Below are positions 7,969 through 15,568 of a DNA stretch of 64,000 bases, piece after piece. This stretch comes from JBBQXK01 sp052387255. GTDB lineage: Bacteria; Pseudomonadota; Alphaproteobacteria; Rhodobacterales; Rhodobacteraceae. The stretch is taken from the NCBI GenBank assembly GCA_052387255.1, contig JBQTJI010000018.1, forward strand, positions 1 through 64,000, read 5' to 3'. The stretch's first letter is position 1, and each line of letters begins with the position of its first letter. The translations under genes and the position numbers were made by a program. A model generated the notes under the pieces. That model did no database searches. It saw only the letters and a list, made by a program, of their open reading frames with translations, and was not told where the DNA came from.

Positions 7969-8001
7969 GCGTCTTCCCCGCGTCTTCCTTGCGTCTTCCT
8001 T
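7969..8001. repeat. Three tandem copies of an 11-bp unit in a 370-bp gene-free gap
   Basis: GCGTCTTCC followed by CC or TT is repeated three times without spacing. The gap 7882-8252 otherwise holds only the TGTAAA element at 7912 and no convincing gene. An 11-bp period puts all copies on nearly the same DNA face, so a protein-binding array is possible, though a simple slippage repeat is equally likely. Confidence 0.5.
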
Positions 8002-8252
8002 TGGTGGAGACGTTGCAGGTCACACAGGCCCGTTAACCCCTTGCCGCGAATCGGTGCGACAGGTGCGCCGCCGCCGCCGCAGGCCCGGTCCGCCAGTGGC
8101 CGCCCCGGCGTGGCGTGCCGCCGGGGGCCATGCCTGCTTCGCCCGCTTCGCGAATAATCCGTCAATGGCGGGCGCACGACATCGGAAACGCTGCCCTTCG
8201 CCCCGCCGGCAATGGCAGCAACGCGACAGGTGTCACCACGACGGAGAGCGGC

Positions 8253-8690
8253 TTGCGTCCGATCCACGAAATCATCGTTCATTGCAGCGGCACGCGCCCC
8301 GACTGGTGGAGCGCGCGGTCGCTGGGCCGCAAGATTGCCGAGGTGCGCCGCTGGCATACCACGCCGCCGCCCCTGGGCCGGGGCTGGGGCGACATCGGCT
8401 ATCATTTCCTGATCGACCGGAACGGGCGGACGGCGGCGGGGCGCCCGCTGGCGCGGGTCGGGGCGCATGTCATCGGGCACAATGCGGGCAGCATCGGCAT
8501 CTGCCTGTTCGGCGGCCATGATGCAGCGGCGACCGACCGCTTTCAGGATCATTTCACGCCCGAACAGGAGGACGCCCTGCGCACCCTGATCGCGCACCTG
8601 CGCCAGGACCATGCCATCGACCGGGTCACCGGGCACAACCAGTATGCCGACAAGGCCTGTCCCGGATTCCGGGTGCCGGACTGGTACTGA
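8253..8690 (+). CDS. N-acetylmuramoyl-L-alanine amidase, T7 lysozyme type
   Basis: A 145-aa Amidase_2 domain that cleaves the lactyl-amide bond between MurNAc and L-Ala in peptidoglycan. Zn ligands equivalent to T7 lysozyme H17, H122 and C130 are visible in IIVHCSGT, VTGHNQY and KACPGF. The catalytic Tyr (DIGYHFLI) and Lys (DKACPGF) are also present. TTG 8253 is preferred because GGAGAG lies 6 bases upstream and it gives the T7-lysozyme length; the open frame extends further upstream without homology. No signal peptide is seen, as in phage enzymes. No phage genes surround it, so it is probably a domesticated or housekeeping amidase. Confidence 0.85.
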   Translation: MRPIHEIIVHCSGTRPDWWSARSLGRKIAEVRRWHTTPPPLGRGWGDIGYHFLIDRNGRTAAGRPLARVGAHVIGHNAGSIGICLFGGHDAAATDRFQDHFTPEQEDALRTLIAHLRQDHAIDRVTGHNQYADKACPGFRVPDWY

Positions 8691-8824
8691 GTCGGGCAGC
8701 GGCGTGACCCTGGCCGGTCACGGCCCCGCGCGCCCGCAATCACCCCCTTGAAACAAGCCGCCTTTCGGCGCATAGGACCGGCGCAGCCCGCCATCCGCGC
8801 GGGCCTGACCCTTTTGGAGAGACC

Positions 8825-9043
8825 ATGGCCAAGGAAGACATTCTCGAATTCCCCGGTGTCGTGAAGGAACTTCTGCCGAACGCGACATTCAAGGTCGAAC
8901 TCGACAATGGCCATGAACTGATCGCGGTGATGGCAGGCAAGATGCGCAAGAACCGCATCCGGGTTCTGGCCGGCGACAAGGTGCAGGTGGAAATGACCCC
9001 CTACGACCTGTCGAAGGGACGCATCAACTATCGCTTCAAGTGA
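8825..9043 (+). CDS. infA: Translation initiation factor IF-1
   Basis: The 72-aa protein starts MAKEDILEFPGVV and ends INYRFK, the full length and sequence of IF-1, a single S1/OB-fold domain that binds the 30S A site during initiation. GGAGAG precedes the ATG at 8 bases. The 134-bp upstream gap should carry its promoter. It is the first gene of infA-maf-rng-yacG, and its stop overlaps the maf start in the tetranucleotide GTGA. Confidence 0.98.
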   Translation: MAKEDILEFPGVVKELLPNATFKVELDNGHELIAVMAGKMRKNRIRVLAGDKVQVEMTPYDLSKGRINYRFK

Positions 9044-9612
9044 GGCTGATCCTCGGATCGGCCAGTCCGCGCCGCCTTGAGCTTCTGGCGCAACTGGGCG
9101 TTACCCCCGACGCCGTCCTGCCCCCCGACATCGACGAGTCCCCCCGCCGCGCCGAACTGCCGCGCGCCTATGCGGCACGGCTGGCGGTCGAAAAGGCGCG
9201 TGCCGTTCCGGGCGACGACGACCTGATCCTGTGCGCTGACACCACGGTGGCGCTTGGCCGCCGCATCCTGGGCAAGCCTTTGGACGCGGGCGAGGCGGCG
9301 GCGTTCCTGACAGCACTTGGCGGACGCAGGCACAGCGTGATCACGGCGGTGGCCCTGCGCCTGGGGGATCGTGTCTGGACCCGCGACAGCGTCAGCGCGG
9401 TCAAGATGAAGCGGCTGTCGGATGTGGAACTGAACGCCTATCTGGCGTCCGGCGAATGGCAGGGCAAGGCCGGAGGCTATGGCATCCAGGGGGCCGCCGG
9501 GGCCTTCATCCCGTGGATATCGGGCAGCTACAGCGGCATCATGGGCCTGCCGCTGGCCGAGACCGCCGCCCTGCTGGCCGCCGCAGGCTGGCCCTTGTGG
9601 AGACAGGCATGA
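9040..9612 (+). CDS. maf: Maf-like nucleoside triphosphate pyrophosphatase
   Basis: A 190-aa Maf/HAM1-superfamily house-cleaning enzyme that hydrolyses non-canonical or excess NTPs (dTTP/UTP or modified nucleotides) to NMP and PPi. Family marks are the N-terminal LILGSASPRRLELL, the CADTTV acid motif, GKPLDAGEA and the GYGIQGAAGAFI segment. It begins with GTG 9040 inside the infA stop (GTGA) and its own stop overlaps rng (ATGA), so translation is probably coupled along the operon. Confidence 0.95.
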   Translation: MRLILGSASPRRLELLAQLGVTPDAVLPPDIDESPRRAELPRAYAARLAVEKARAVPGDDDLILCADTTVALGRRILGKPLDAGEAAAFLTALGGRRHSVITAVALRLGDRVWTRDSVSAVKMKRLSDVELNAYLASGEWQGKAGGYGIQGAAGAFIPWISGSYSGIMGLPLAETAALLAAAGWPLWRQA

Positions 9613-10658
9613 GCCGTGTGGTGATCCTGGACGAGATTGCGGGCCGCCCCGTCGCGGCGCTGCTGGTGGACGGCGCGCTGCACGAGCTGGCGGTCGACCC
9701 CGAGGGCGACACCGTGCTGCCGGGGGCGATCTTTCGCGCCCTGGCCGACCGTCCGATGAAGGGCATGGGCGGCATGTTCGTGAAACTGCCGGGCGGCACA
9801 TCGGGGTTCCTGCGCCAGACCGACGGGCTGGCCCCCGGACGCCCCGTGATCGTGCAGGTCACGGGACCGGCCGAGCCGGGCAAGGCCCTGCCGGTCACGA
9901 CGCGCCTGTTGTTCAAGTCGCGCTTTGCCATCGTGACACCGGGCGCGCCGGGGCTGAACATCTCGCGCCGGATCAAGGAGACGGGCTTGCGCGCGGACCT
10001 TGAGGCGATGGCGGCGGAGGGGATGGCGGGGGCGGACGAGGGGCTGGGCCTGATCCTGCGGTCGGCCTGCGACGGGGCGGAACCCGACGCGGTGGCCGAA
10101 GACATCGCGGCGATGCGCGGGCTGGCGCAGGCGGTGACGGCAGATGTGACCGGCCCGCCCGAACTGCTGCTGGACGGGGCGACGGCGCATGACGTGGCCT
10201 TGCGCGACTGGCTGGACCCCGCGCCGGACGACCTGCTGTCCGACCCCGGCAGCCTGGAAGCGCAGGGCGCGCTCGACCTGATCGCAGACCTGCTGGCCCC
10301 CCGCATCGACCTGCCCGGCGGCGGCCACATGATGATCGAGCCGACGCGGGCGCTGGTCGCGGTCGATGTGAACACCGGCCCCGACACCTCGCCCGCCGCC
10401 GCCCTGAAGGTCAACATCGCCGCCGCCCGCGACCTGCCGCGCCAGTTGCGGCTGCGGGGCTTCGGCGGGCAGGTGGTGGTCGATTTCGCGCCGATGCCGA
10501 AGCGCGACCGGGCGGTGCTGGACCAGGTGCTGCGCGCCGCCTTCAAGGGCGAGGCGGCCGAGACGAACCTGGCCGGGTGGACGGTGCGGGGCCTGTACGA
10601 GATGACACGGCGGCGCGACCGGCTGGTGCTGGCCGACCTGCTGCCGGGGGGGGTGTGA
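9609..10658 (+). CDS. rng: Ribonuclease E/G family endoribonuclease, short RNase G
   Basis: A 349-aa RNase E/G-type endonuclease. The two catalytic metal-binding aspartates are visible in LVAVDVNTGPDT and QVVVDFAPM. The protein is much shorter than E. coli RNase G (489 aa): the N-terminal S1 region is reduced, and the CxxC zinc-link that dimerises RNase E/G is not visible. This compact form after infA-maf is seen in Rhodobacterales. It is likely involved in rRNA or mRNA processing. Start ATG 9609 overlaps the maf stop; its stop shares a base with the yacG start (TGATG). Confidence 0.9.
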   Translation: MSRVVILDEIAGRPVAALLVDGALHELAVDPEGDTVLPGAIFRALADRPMKGMGGMFVKLPGGTSGFLRQTDGLAPGRPVIVQVTGPAEPGKALPVTTRLLFKSRFAIVTPGAPGLNISRRIKETGLRADLEAMAAEGMAGADEGLGLILRSACDGAEPDAVAEDIAAMRGLAQAVTADVTGPPELLLDGATAHDVALRDWLDPAPDDLLSDPGSLEAQGALDLIADLLAPRIDLPGGGHMMIEPTRALVAVDVNTGPDTSPAAALKVNIAAARDLPRQLRLRGFGGQVVVDFAPMPKRDRAVLDQVLRAAFKGEAAETNLAGWTVRGLYEMTRRRDRLVLADLLPGGV

Positions 10659-10828
10659 TGGCCTGCCCGGTCTGTGCCAGGGCGGCGGTGCCCGCGTATC
10701 GCCCGTTCTGTTCGCGCCGCTGCGCGGATGTGGACCTTGGCCGCTGGCTGACCGGCGCGCATGTGATCCCCGGCCCCGCAGCGGACGAGGACGACCTGCC
10801 GCCGACGTCCGCCCCGCGCGACCCCTGA
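10658..10828 (+). CDS. yacG: DNA gyrase inhibitor / zinc-binding protein YacG
   Basis: A 56-aa zinc-ribbon protein with four Cys ligands, Cys3, Cys6, Cys18 and Cys22 (CPVC and FCSRRC), followed by DLGRWLTG, the family signature. YacG binds GyrB and blocks gyrase activity. The start codon is taken from the TGATG overlap with rng; an upstream in-frame start would lie inside rng. It is the last gene of the operon and is followed 66 bp later by tRNA-Phe. Confidence 0.95.
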   Translation: MACPVCARAAVPAYRPFCSRRCADVDLGRWLTGAHVIPGPAADEDDLPPTSAPRDP

Positions 10829-10894
10829 CATCGGTTTTTTCCGCCCGACCCACTGGACAGCCACCCCCGCCTGACATAAACCGCCCGAACCGGG

Positions 10895-10970
10895 GCCCAG
10901 ATAGCTCAGTTGGTAGAGCAGCGGATTGAAAATCCGCGTGTCGGCGGTTCAATTCCGTCTCTGGGCACCA
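10895..10970 (+). tRNA. tRNA-Phe (anticodon GAA)
   Basis: A 76-nt cloverleaf. The acceptor stem GCCCAGA pairs with TCTGGGC, the D-arm contains AGCTCAGTTGGTAGAGC, the anticodon stem is GCGGA/TCCGC with loop TTGAAAA and GAA at 10928-10930, and the T-loop is GGTTCAATTCC. The CCA end is encoded. Confidence 0.98.
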
Positions 10971-11054
10971 CTCCAATCCCCCAGCAAGCGTGCCCGGCCG
11001 TGCCCCCTGCGATTGGGGTTTGTCTGACCGTGCGTGCTGCGCTATCGCAGCGGG

Positions 11055-11423
11055 ATGGAACGGCAATCGGGGCATCTGCCCGGCATGCACCTGCTGGTCG
11101 ACCTGTACGGCGCGGCGCATCTGGCGGATGCCGCGCGGATCGAGGCGGCGTTGCGCGCGGCGGCGGCGGCGGCGCGGGCGACGGTCATTGCCGCGCAGTT
11201 CCGCACCTTTGCGGGGCAGGGCGGGGTGACGGGGATGCTGCTGCTGGCGGAATCGCACATCTCGATCCACACGTGGCCGGAACTGGGGTATGCGGCGGTC
11301 GACATCTTCCTGTGCGGCGAGGCCGACGCCGATGCTGCCCGGCGGGCGCTGGAGTCAGCGCTTTCGCCGACGCGGGTGGCGGTGACGGCGGTGCGGCGCG
11401 GACAGGATCAGCGGAACCAGTAA
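11055..11423 (+). CDS. speD: S-adenosylmethionine decarboxylase proenzyme (SpeD, prokaryotic class)
   Basis: A 122-aa proenzyme that self-cleaves to a pyruvoyl enzyme and makes decarboxylated SAM, the aminopropyl donor for spermidine-type products. The cleavage/pyruvoyl Ser67 is in LLAESHISIHTWPE, preceded by HLLVDLYGA near the N-terminus. ATG 11055 is chosen because it sits about 10 residues before HLLVDL as in homologs; ATG 11085 and GTG 11034 are alternatives, and no start has a strong ribosome site. It converges on the membrane-fused spermidine synthase with a 16-bp overlap of 3' ends. The pair should act together. Confidence 0.93.
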   Translation: MERQSGHLPGMHLLVDLYGAAHLADAARIEAALRAAAAAARATVIAAQFRTFAGQGGVTGMLLLAESHISIHTWPELGYAAVDIFLCGEADADAARRALESALSPTRVAVTAVRRGQDQRNQ

Positions 11424-12949
11424 TCCCAGCCGTCATTGTAATAGCCGACCAGCGCATGGTCGCGCAGGCTGTTCGTGTCGGCCGGGGTCTCGGCCACGTC
11501 GGCGGCAAACACCTGTGCGGCGCGCCAGGCGGCATCGGTCAGGAAGCGCAGCCCGGCGGGCAGGACCAGGGGACGGTCGGTCAGCGGTTGCGGACCCGCC
11601 AGCACGAACCCCCAGTCGCCGAAGCTGGGGACGTAGACGTGATAGGGCACGACCGCCAGCGTCGCGTCGGGGGTGGTGGGGTTGCGGGTGTCGGCCAGGG
11701 TATGGACCACCGACCAGAACCCCTGCCGCGCGAACAGGGGCGATCCGGCCTGCACGGCAATCAGGCCCTGCGCGCCGATCCGGTCGGCCAGCATCGCGTA
11801 GAATTCGCGGGTGTAGAGTTTCGACAGCGCGATCGATTTCGGGTCGGGCAGGTCGACGATCACCACGTCGAAGGTGGCGCGGCTGGTCTCGACGAATTTC
11901 CAGGCATCCTGCGACACGACGGTCAGGCGCGGGTCGTTCAGCGCGTCGCCGTTCAGGGCGGTCAGGTCGGGGTGGGTGGCGAACAGGCCGGTCACGCGGG
12001 GGTCGAGATCGACCAGGGTCACCCGTTCGACGCCCGGATGGCGGAACACCTCGCGCGCGGCCATGCCGTCGCCGCCGCCCAGGATCAGAACCTCGGCGCG
12101 GCGCGGGGCGAGCGACATCGCCGGATGCACCAGCGCCTCGTGATAGCGGTACTCGTCCTGGGTGTCGAACTGGATGGAATAGTCCAGGAACAGGCGCGTG
12201 CGGTCCTGGAACCGGGTCACGGTGATGTGCTGGTAGGGGCTGTTTTCGGACAGGATCACGTCATCCTCGAACAGGCTGGCCTCGACCACCGACACCATCC
12301 GTTCGGCCTGCACCAGAGCCGCCAGCGACACCGCCAGCGACACCGCCCAGACGATGCGGATCGGCCCCTGCAGCCGGTCGCGGAACAGCCACAGCGACAG
12401 GCCCGCGACCATCAGGTTCAGGCAGCCGAAGGCCAGGCTTGCCGTCATCAGCCCCAGCTGCGGCAGGATCAGCAGCGGAAAGGCGACCGAGGCGACCAGC
12501 GCGCCCACATAGTCGAAGCTGAGCACGTTCTCGAACCGGAACGCGGACGCGCCGATGTCGCCCAGGGCGCGCGCGATCAGGGGGATCTCCATGCCCGACA
12601 GCACGCCGATCAGGATCAGCATGGCGTAGAGCGGCAGTTCCACCGCGCCGGTCGTCGCATAGGAAAAGTACAGGACCGGGGCCAGGAAGCCGCCGAACAG
12701 CCCCAGCAGGATCTGTGCCCAGACGAACCCCGGCAGTGCCTGCGCCACGAACCGCGACAGCCCGGCACCAAGGCCCATGGCCGCCAGGAACACCCCGATC
12801 ACCAGCGAGAACTGCATCACGGAATCGCCCAAGAGATAGCTGGACAGGGTGGCCGCGACCAGTTCGTAGATTAGGCCGGCGACGGCCACGAGGAAGGTCG
12901 CCACCAGCAGCCAGACCTCGCGCGCCGATACGGCGGCGGCCTGGGTCAT
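11408..12949 (-). CDS. Polyamine aminopropyltransferase with N-terminal membrane domain
   Basis: A 513-aa protein. The first 210 residues hold about seven hydrophobic helices (for example LLVATFLVAVAGLIYELVAA), the rest is a spermidine-synthase domain. The SAM-binding motif VLILGGGDGMAAREV, the acidic VDLDP and the active-site stretch VIVDLPDP are visible. The reaction is transfer of an aminopropyl group from decarboxylated SAM to an acceptor amine, here at the inner membrane. The start ATG 12949 overlaps the DUF350 stop by 4 bp. It is the last gene of the DUF4178/DUF350 operon. The acceptor could be putrescine or a lipid- or protein-linked amine; the latter is inference. Confidence 0.9.
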   Translation of the reverse strand: MTQAAAVSAREVWLLVATFLVAVAGLIYELVAATLSSYLLGDSVMQFSLVIGVFLAAMGLGAGLSRFVAQALPGFVWAQILLGLFGGFLAPVLYFSYATTGAVELPLYAMLILIGVLSGMEIPLIARALGDIGASAFRFENVLSFDYVGALVASVAFPLLILPQLGLMTASLAFGCLNLMVAGLSLWLFRDRLQGPIRIVWAVSLAVSLAALVQAERMVSVVEASLFEDDVILSENSPYQHITVTRFQDRTRLFLDYSIQFDTQDEYRYHEALVHPAMSLAPRRAEVLILGGGDGMAAREVFRHPGVERVTLVDLDPRVTGLFATHPDLTALNGDALNDPRLTVVSQDAWKFVETSRATFDVVIVDLPDPKSIALSKLYTREFYAMLADRIGAQGLIAVQAGSPLFARQGFWSVVHTLADTRNPTTPDATLAVVPYHVYVPSFGDWGFVLAGPQPLTDRPLVLPAGLRFLTDAAWRAAQVFAADVAETPADTNSLRDHALVGYYNDGWDYWFR

Positions 12950-13170
12950 GACAGGATGACGGCCGCGATGATGATGGCCAGCGAGATGAAGGCAGCACCG
13001 ATCAGCACCGACAGGGCGACGTTCTGGTCCTGCTCGATCTCCTTGACCACGGGAAAGGGTGCGATGCGGGTGATGACCCACCAGCACAGCGCCATCATGC
13101 CGATGCCAAGCGCGAAGTAGAACAGGGTGCCGATGACCTCGGCCGGGTTGATGGATGCCAGAAGATTCAT
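12946..13170 (-). CDS. DUF350 (UPF0719) small membrane protein
   Basis: A 74-aa protein with two hydrophobic helices (about residues 12-36 and 51-73) joined by a polar loop containing EIEQDQNVALS, typical of DUF350. The function is unknown; homologs (E. coli YjfL type) occur beside PspA-like, DUF4178 and spermidine-synthase genes. It lies 11 bp after the small membrane gene and overlaps the aminopropyltransferase start (ATGA). Confidence 0.85.
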   Translation of the reverse strand: MNLLASINPAEVIGTLFYFALGIGMMALCWWVITRIAPFPVVKEIEQDQNVALSVLIGAAFISLAIIIAAVILS

Positions 13171-13181
13171 TGCGGGCCTCG

Positions 13182-13343
13182 CTATTTGACGCTTGAGTTG
13201 GAAGACAGGTTGCCGCCGCTGCCCAGCCGCACCGAGCGGTCCAGCCCCGTGCTTTCGCCGCCCACCCCGCGCCAGGACAGATAGCCTGCCCCTGCGGTTG
13301 TCAGCAGGGACCCTGCCAGAAAGACGATGCGGATCAGGTTCAC
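13182..13343 (-). CDS. 53-aa membrane peptide of the DUF4178/DUF350 operon
   Basis: It begins at GTG 13343, 5 bases after the stop of the larger DUF4178 gene, and reads MNLIRIVFLAGSLLTT as a hydrophobic N-terminal helix (residues 3-23) that may be a signal-anchor, then a Gly/Ser-rich tail ending SSNSSVK. It ends 11 bp before the DUF350 start. Tight spacing and the operon frame support a real gene. No family recognised; probably a small envelope component or subunit of the same complex. Confidence 0.6.
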   Translation of the reverse strand: MNLIRIVFLAGSLLTTAGAGYLSWRGVGGESTGLDRSVRLGSGGNLSSNSSVK

Positions 13344-13348
13344 GGGCG

Positions 13349-14641
13349 TCAGTCCTCGTCGGTCCAGTCGGTGCCGCGCCAGCGGGCGCGGCGGTGCAGG
13401 TGCGGGCCGATGCCCTTCCACAGGGCGATCCCGCCGAAGATCAGGGCCGCCGCGAACAGCCACAGGGCATTGGCCCCGCCTTCGCGGGCCGAGACGTAGA
13501 GGTTCGGCACCGGGCCGCCGCTGACATTCTCGCCCTCTCCGGCTTCGGGAACGTCGAATTCGATGGTGTAGGTCCCGGCGGTTTCGGGACGGAAGTGCAG
13601 GGTGGTGCTGCGCTTGTCCTCGGTCCAGCTGCCATCGCCATCGTAGCCCCGGTAGTGGCCGATCTCGCGCCCGGTGACGAAGACGGGTTCGCCCTCGGGG
13701 TCGTTGACGGCCATCTCGACAAAGGCCCAGCCATCGGTCACGTCGCCGCGGACATCGACGGTGACCAGGCGGTAGGGTTCCGTGACCTCCAGCGGCAGTT
13801 CGCGCGGCATGTTGGCGGCGCCAAAGCTGTTCTGCGGCAGGATTTGTCGCCCGCCGGACATCATCCACAAGGCCAGGATGACGCTGATCACGGCAAAGGC
13901 GACGCCGCCCTTGACCAGGAAATCGTCGTTCGGGTCGGGGTGCCAGGGTTGCAGGGGATGCACCGCCCCCGGCGTAAGGGGTTCCTTGACCCCGAAGGCG
14001 GCCAGGGTTTCAGGCCCCGGCAGATAGACCGAGCGGTCGACCTCGCGCTCGTTCCGGCCTTCCGAGAAATGCACCATGGCGCGGTCGGACAGGGCGCTGA
14101 CGGTGGTGGACTTGTCGCCGACCATGGGCCGCCAGGTGAACTCGCCTTCGGCAAAGGTGATCGTCGCGGTCGATGTCTCGTAATAGGTCAGGGATTCGCC
14201 GGCGCAATAGACGCTGGGCGCGCTGTCCGCGCTTTCGACCGTCGCGACCGACAGCCAGGCCTGCGCGTCCGCGCCGCGCAGGCGGCGGGTCCAGATTAGG
14301 TGGCCGTCCTCGACCGACAGCCAGGAATAGCCGTGCGTGGGGGAATAGAGCAGATGATCCACCCAGGACCACCAGCGCCCCGCGCCGCGTTCCTCAAGCC
14401 CCAGGGTGCCGATCACGCGGTAGAGGACGCCCGACAGCCTCCCCTCCATGCCGATGGAAAAGGGCGAGGCGGGGCGGTGCAGGCCGGTGAACTGCCTGAG
14501 CACGCGGTAGCCCTCGATCGCGTCAAGCGCGCTGCCGCAATAGCCGCAGACATGCGTGGTCACCCGCCCGCCGCCCAGCACCGGCAGCCCGGCCCCGCAG
14601 CCGGGGCAACTGATCTGGCGCAGTTCGGCGGCCAGGGTCAT
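13349..14641 (-). CDS. DUF4178 protein with zinc finger and two membrane helices
   Basis: A 430-aa protein. A CxxC-CxxC zinc ribbon is formed by Cys12, Cys15, Cys32 and Cys35 (CPGCG, CGYCG). It is followed by DUF4178-type beta repeats (about 60-235, with YRVIGTLGLEERG and WVDHLLYSPTHGYSWLSVED), a membrane helix near 250-272, an extracytoplasmic beta domain, and a C-terminal membrane helix near 390-408. The function is unknown. Genes of this family cluster with DUF350, SpeD and spermidine synthase and with PspA-type envelope-stress genes. The start overlaps the stop of the smaller DUF4178 gene (ATGA). Confidence 0.8.
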   Translation of the reverse strand: MTLAAELRQISCPGCGAGLPVLGGGRVTTHVCGYCGSALDAIEGYRVLRQFTGLHRPASPFSIGMEGRLSGVLYRVIGTLGLEERGAGRWWSWVDHLLYSPTHGYSWLSVEDGHLIWTRRLRGADAQAWLSVATVESADSAPSVYCAGESLTYYETSTATITFAEGEFTWRPMVGDKSTTVSALSDRAMVHFSEGRNEREVDRSVYLPGPETLAAFGVKEPLTPGAVHPLQPWHPDPNDDFLVKGGVAFAVISVILALWMMSGGRQILPQNSFGAANMPRELPLEVTEPYRLVTVDVRGDVTDGWAFVEMAVNDPEGEPVFVTGREIGHYRGYDGDGSWTEDKRSTTLHFRPETAGTYTIEFDVPEAGEGENVSGGPVPNLYVSAREGGANALWLFAAALIFGGIALWKGIGPHLHRRARWRGTDWTDED

Positions 14642-15246
14642 GGTCGCGTCACCCTGACCGCGAACGGATCGACCCAATCGCCCCGATACCACCAGGCCGT
14701 GCCGTCACCGAATTCGCCGGACAGAAGCGTGCCGTCGCGGCCGGTCGCGTTGATGAAGCGGTAGGTTTCGCCGGCGTGCAGCCGTTCGGGAAAGTTGCCG
14801 CGCAGGGCGACGCAGGTGGCCTGCTCGAACTCGGTCACGGTGAAGGTGTCGCCCCGCAGCGTGAACGTGCTGCCCAGGGCGGGTGGTTCGACCAGGTCGG
14901 GCGCATCGCGGCCAAGCGGCCTTTGCACCACGACGTCGCCCTCGTCGACCGAAATCCAGCGGCCCCCGCCATGGCCGTCCACCACCCAGAACTCGTCCCA
15001 GGTGCCGCGACCATAGCCATAGCGCGCGTGGCCCTGGGCGCGAAAGCTCTGGCCGCCGATGCCGATCTCGTCCCCCAGGCCGAACAGGAGCGGGCTGTCG
15101 TGCATGACGCCCTGTTCGCCCGCAAGGTCAAGCCGGTCATCCTGCAGAAACAGGCTGGTGCCGCAGGACGGGCAGTTCAGCATGCGGTACCGGGCGAGTT
15201 CCGCGCCAAGGCCATAGCCGCATTTGGGGCAGTTGTGCTGGGTCAT
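14638..15246 (-). CDS. DUF4178 protein, small soluble form
   Basis: A 202-aa protein with an N-terminal zinc ribbon (Cys6, Cys9, Cys25, Cys28) and one DUF4178 beta domain (EIGIGGQSFRAQGHARYGYG then WDEFWVVDGHGGGRWISVDE). No signal peptide or membrane helix is visible. It is the first gene of the five-gene operon that ends with the aminopropyltransferase. The two DUF4178 proteins are paralogs and may work together. The role is unknown; it is possibly a cytosolic sensor or adaptor for the membrane partner. Confidence 0.8.
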   Translation of the reverse strand: MTQHNCPKCGYGLGAELARYRMLNCPSCGTSLFLQDDRLDLAGEQGVMHDSPLLFGLGDEIGIGGQSFRAQGHARYGYGRGTWDEFWVVDGHGGGRWISVDEGDVVVQRPLGRDAPDLVEPPALGSTFTLRGDTFTVTEFEQATCVALRGNFPERLHAGETYRFINATGRDGTLLSGEFGDGTAWWYRGDWVDPFAVRVTRP

Positions 15247-15568
15247 CGGGGGTGATCATGACGGAACCTGCCGATATGGCAAGATGGCGAAGGCGGGACA
15301 CCGGGGCGTCGCGGACCCGGTCCACGGCGGGGCGGGCACAGCCGGGGTCCCGTCCTGCCGGGGGAAACCTTGATGGCATGGGGCATGGTCAGGAGGGGGA
15401 ACCCTCTCATCTGCTGCGGCGGTCCGCCCCCGTGCCGGTGCGGGTCGCGCGCGACGTGCGGGTCGCCGCAAGCAGGGTCGGCCCTGGCGGGGTTCTCAAC
15501 CGCCGCTGCCGGTGGCATGGTGGCTCAGGACCGGCGGAAGGCCGGGCAGGCCGACGCAGGACGTGCAG

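Noticed and set aside
7969..8001. CRISPR array candidate
   Set aside because: The repeat unit is 11 bp with no spacers and only three copies; no cas genes nearby.
8253..8690. Prophage or gene-transfer-agent remnant around the T7-like amidase
   Set aside because: No capsid, tail, integrase or att-like repeat was seen near it; flanking genes are housekeeping.
10910..12874. Plus-strand frame running from the tRNA-Phe through speD and the spermidine synthase
   Set aside because: It starts inside the tRNA gene and has no domain; the coding strands of the two real genes carry the family motifs.
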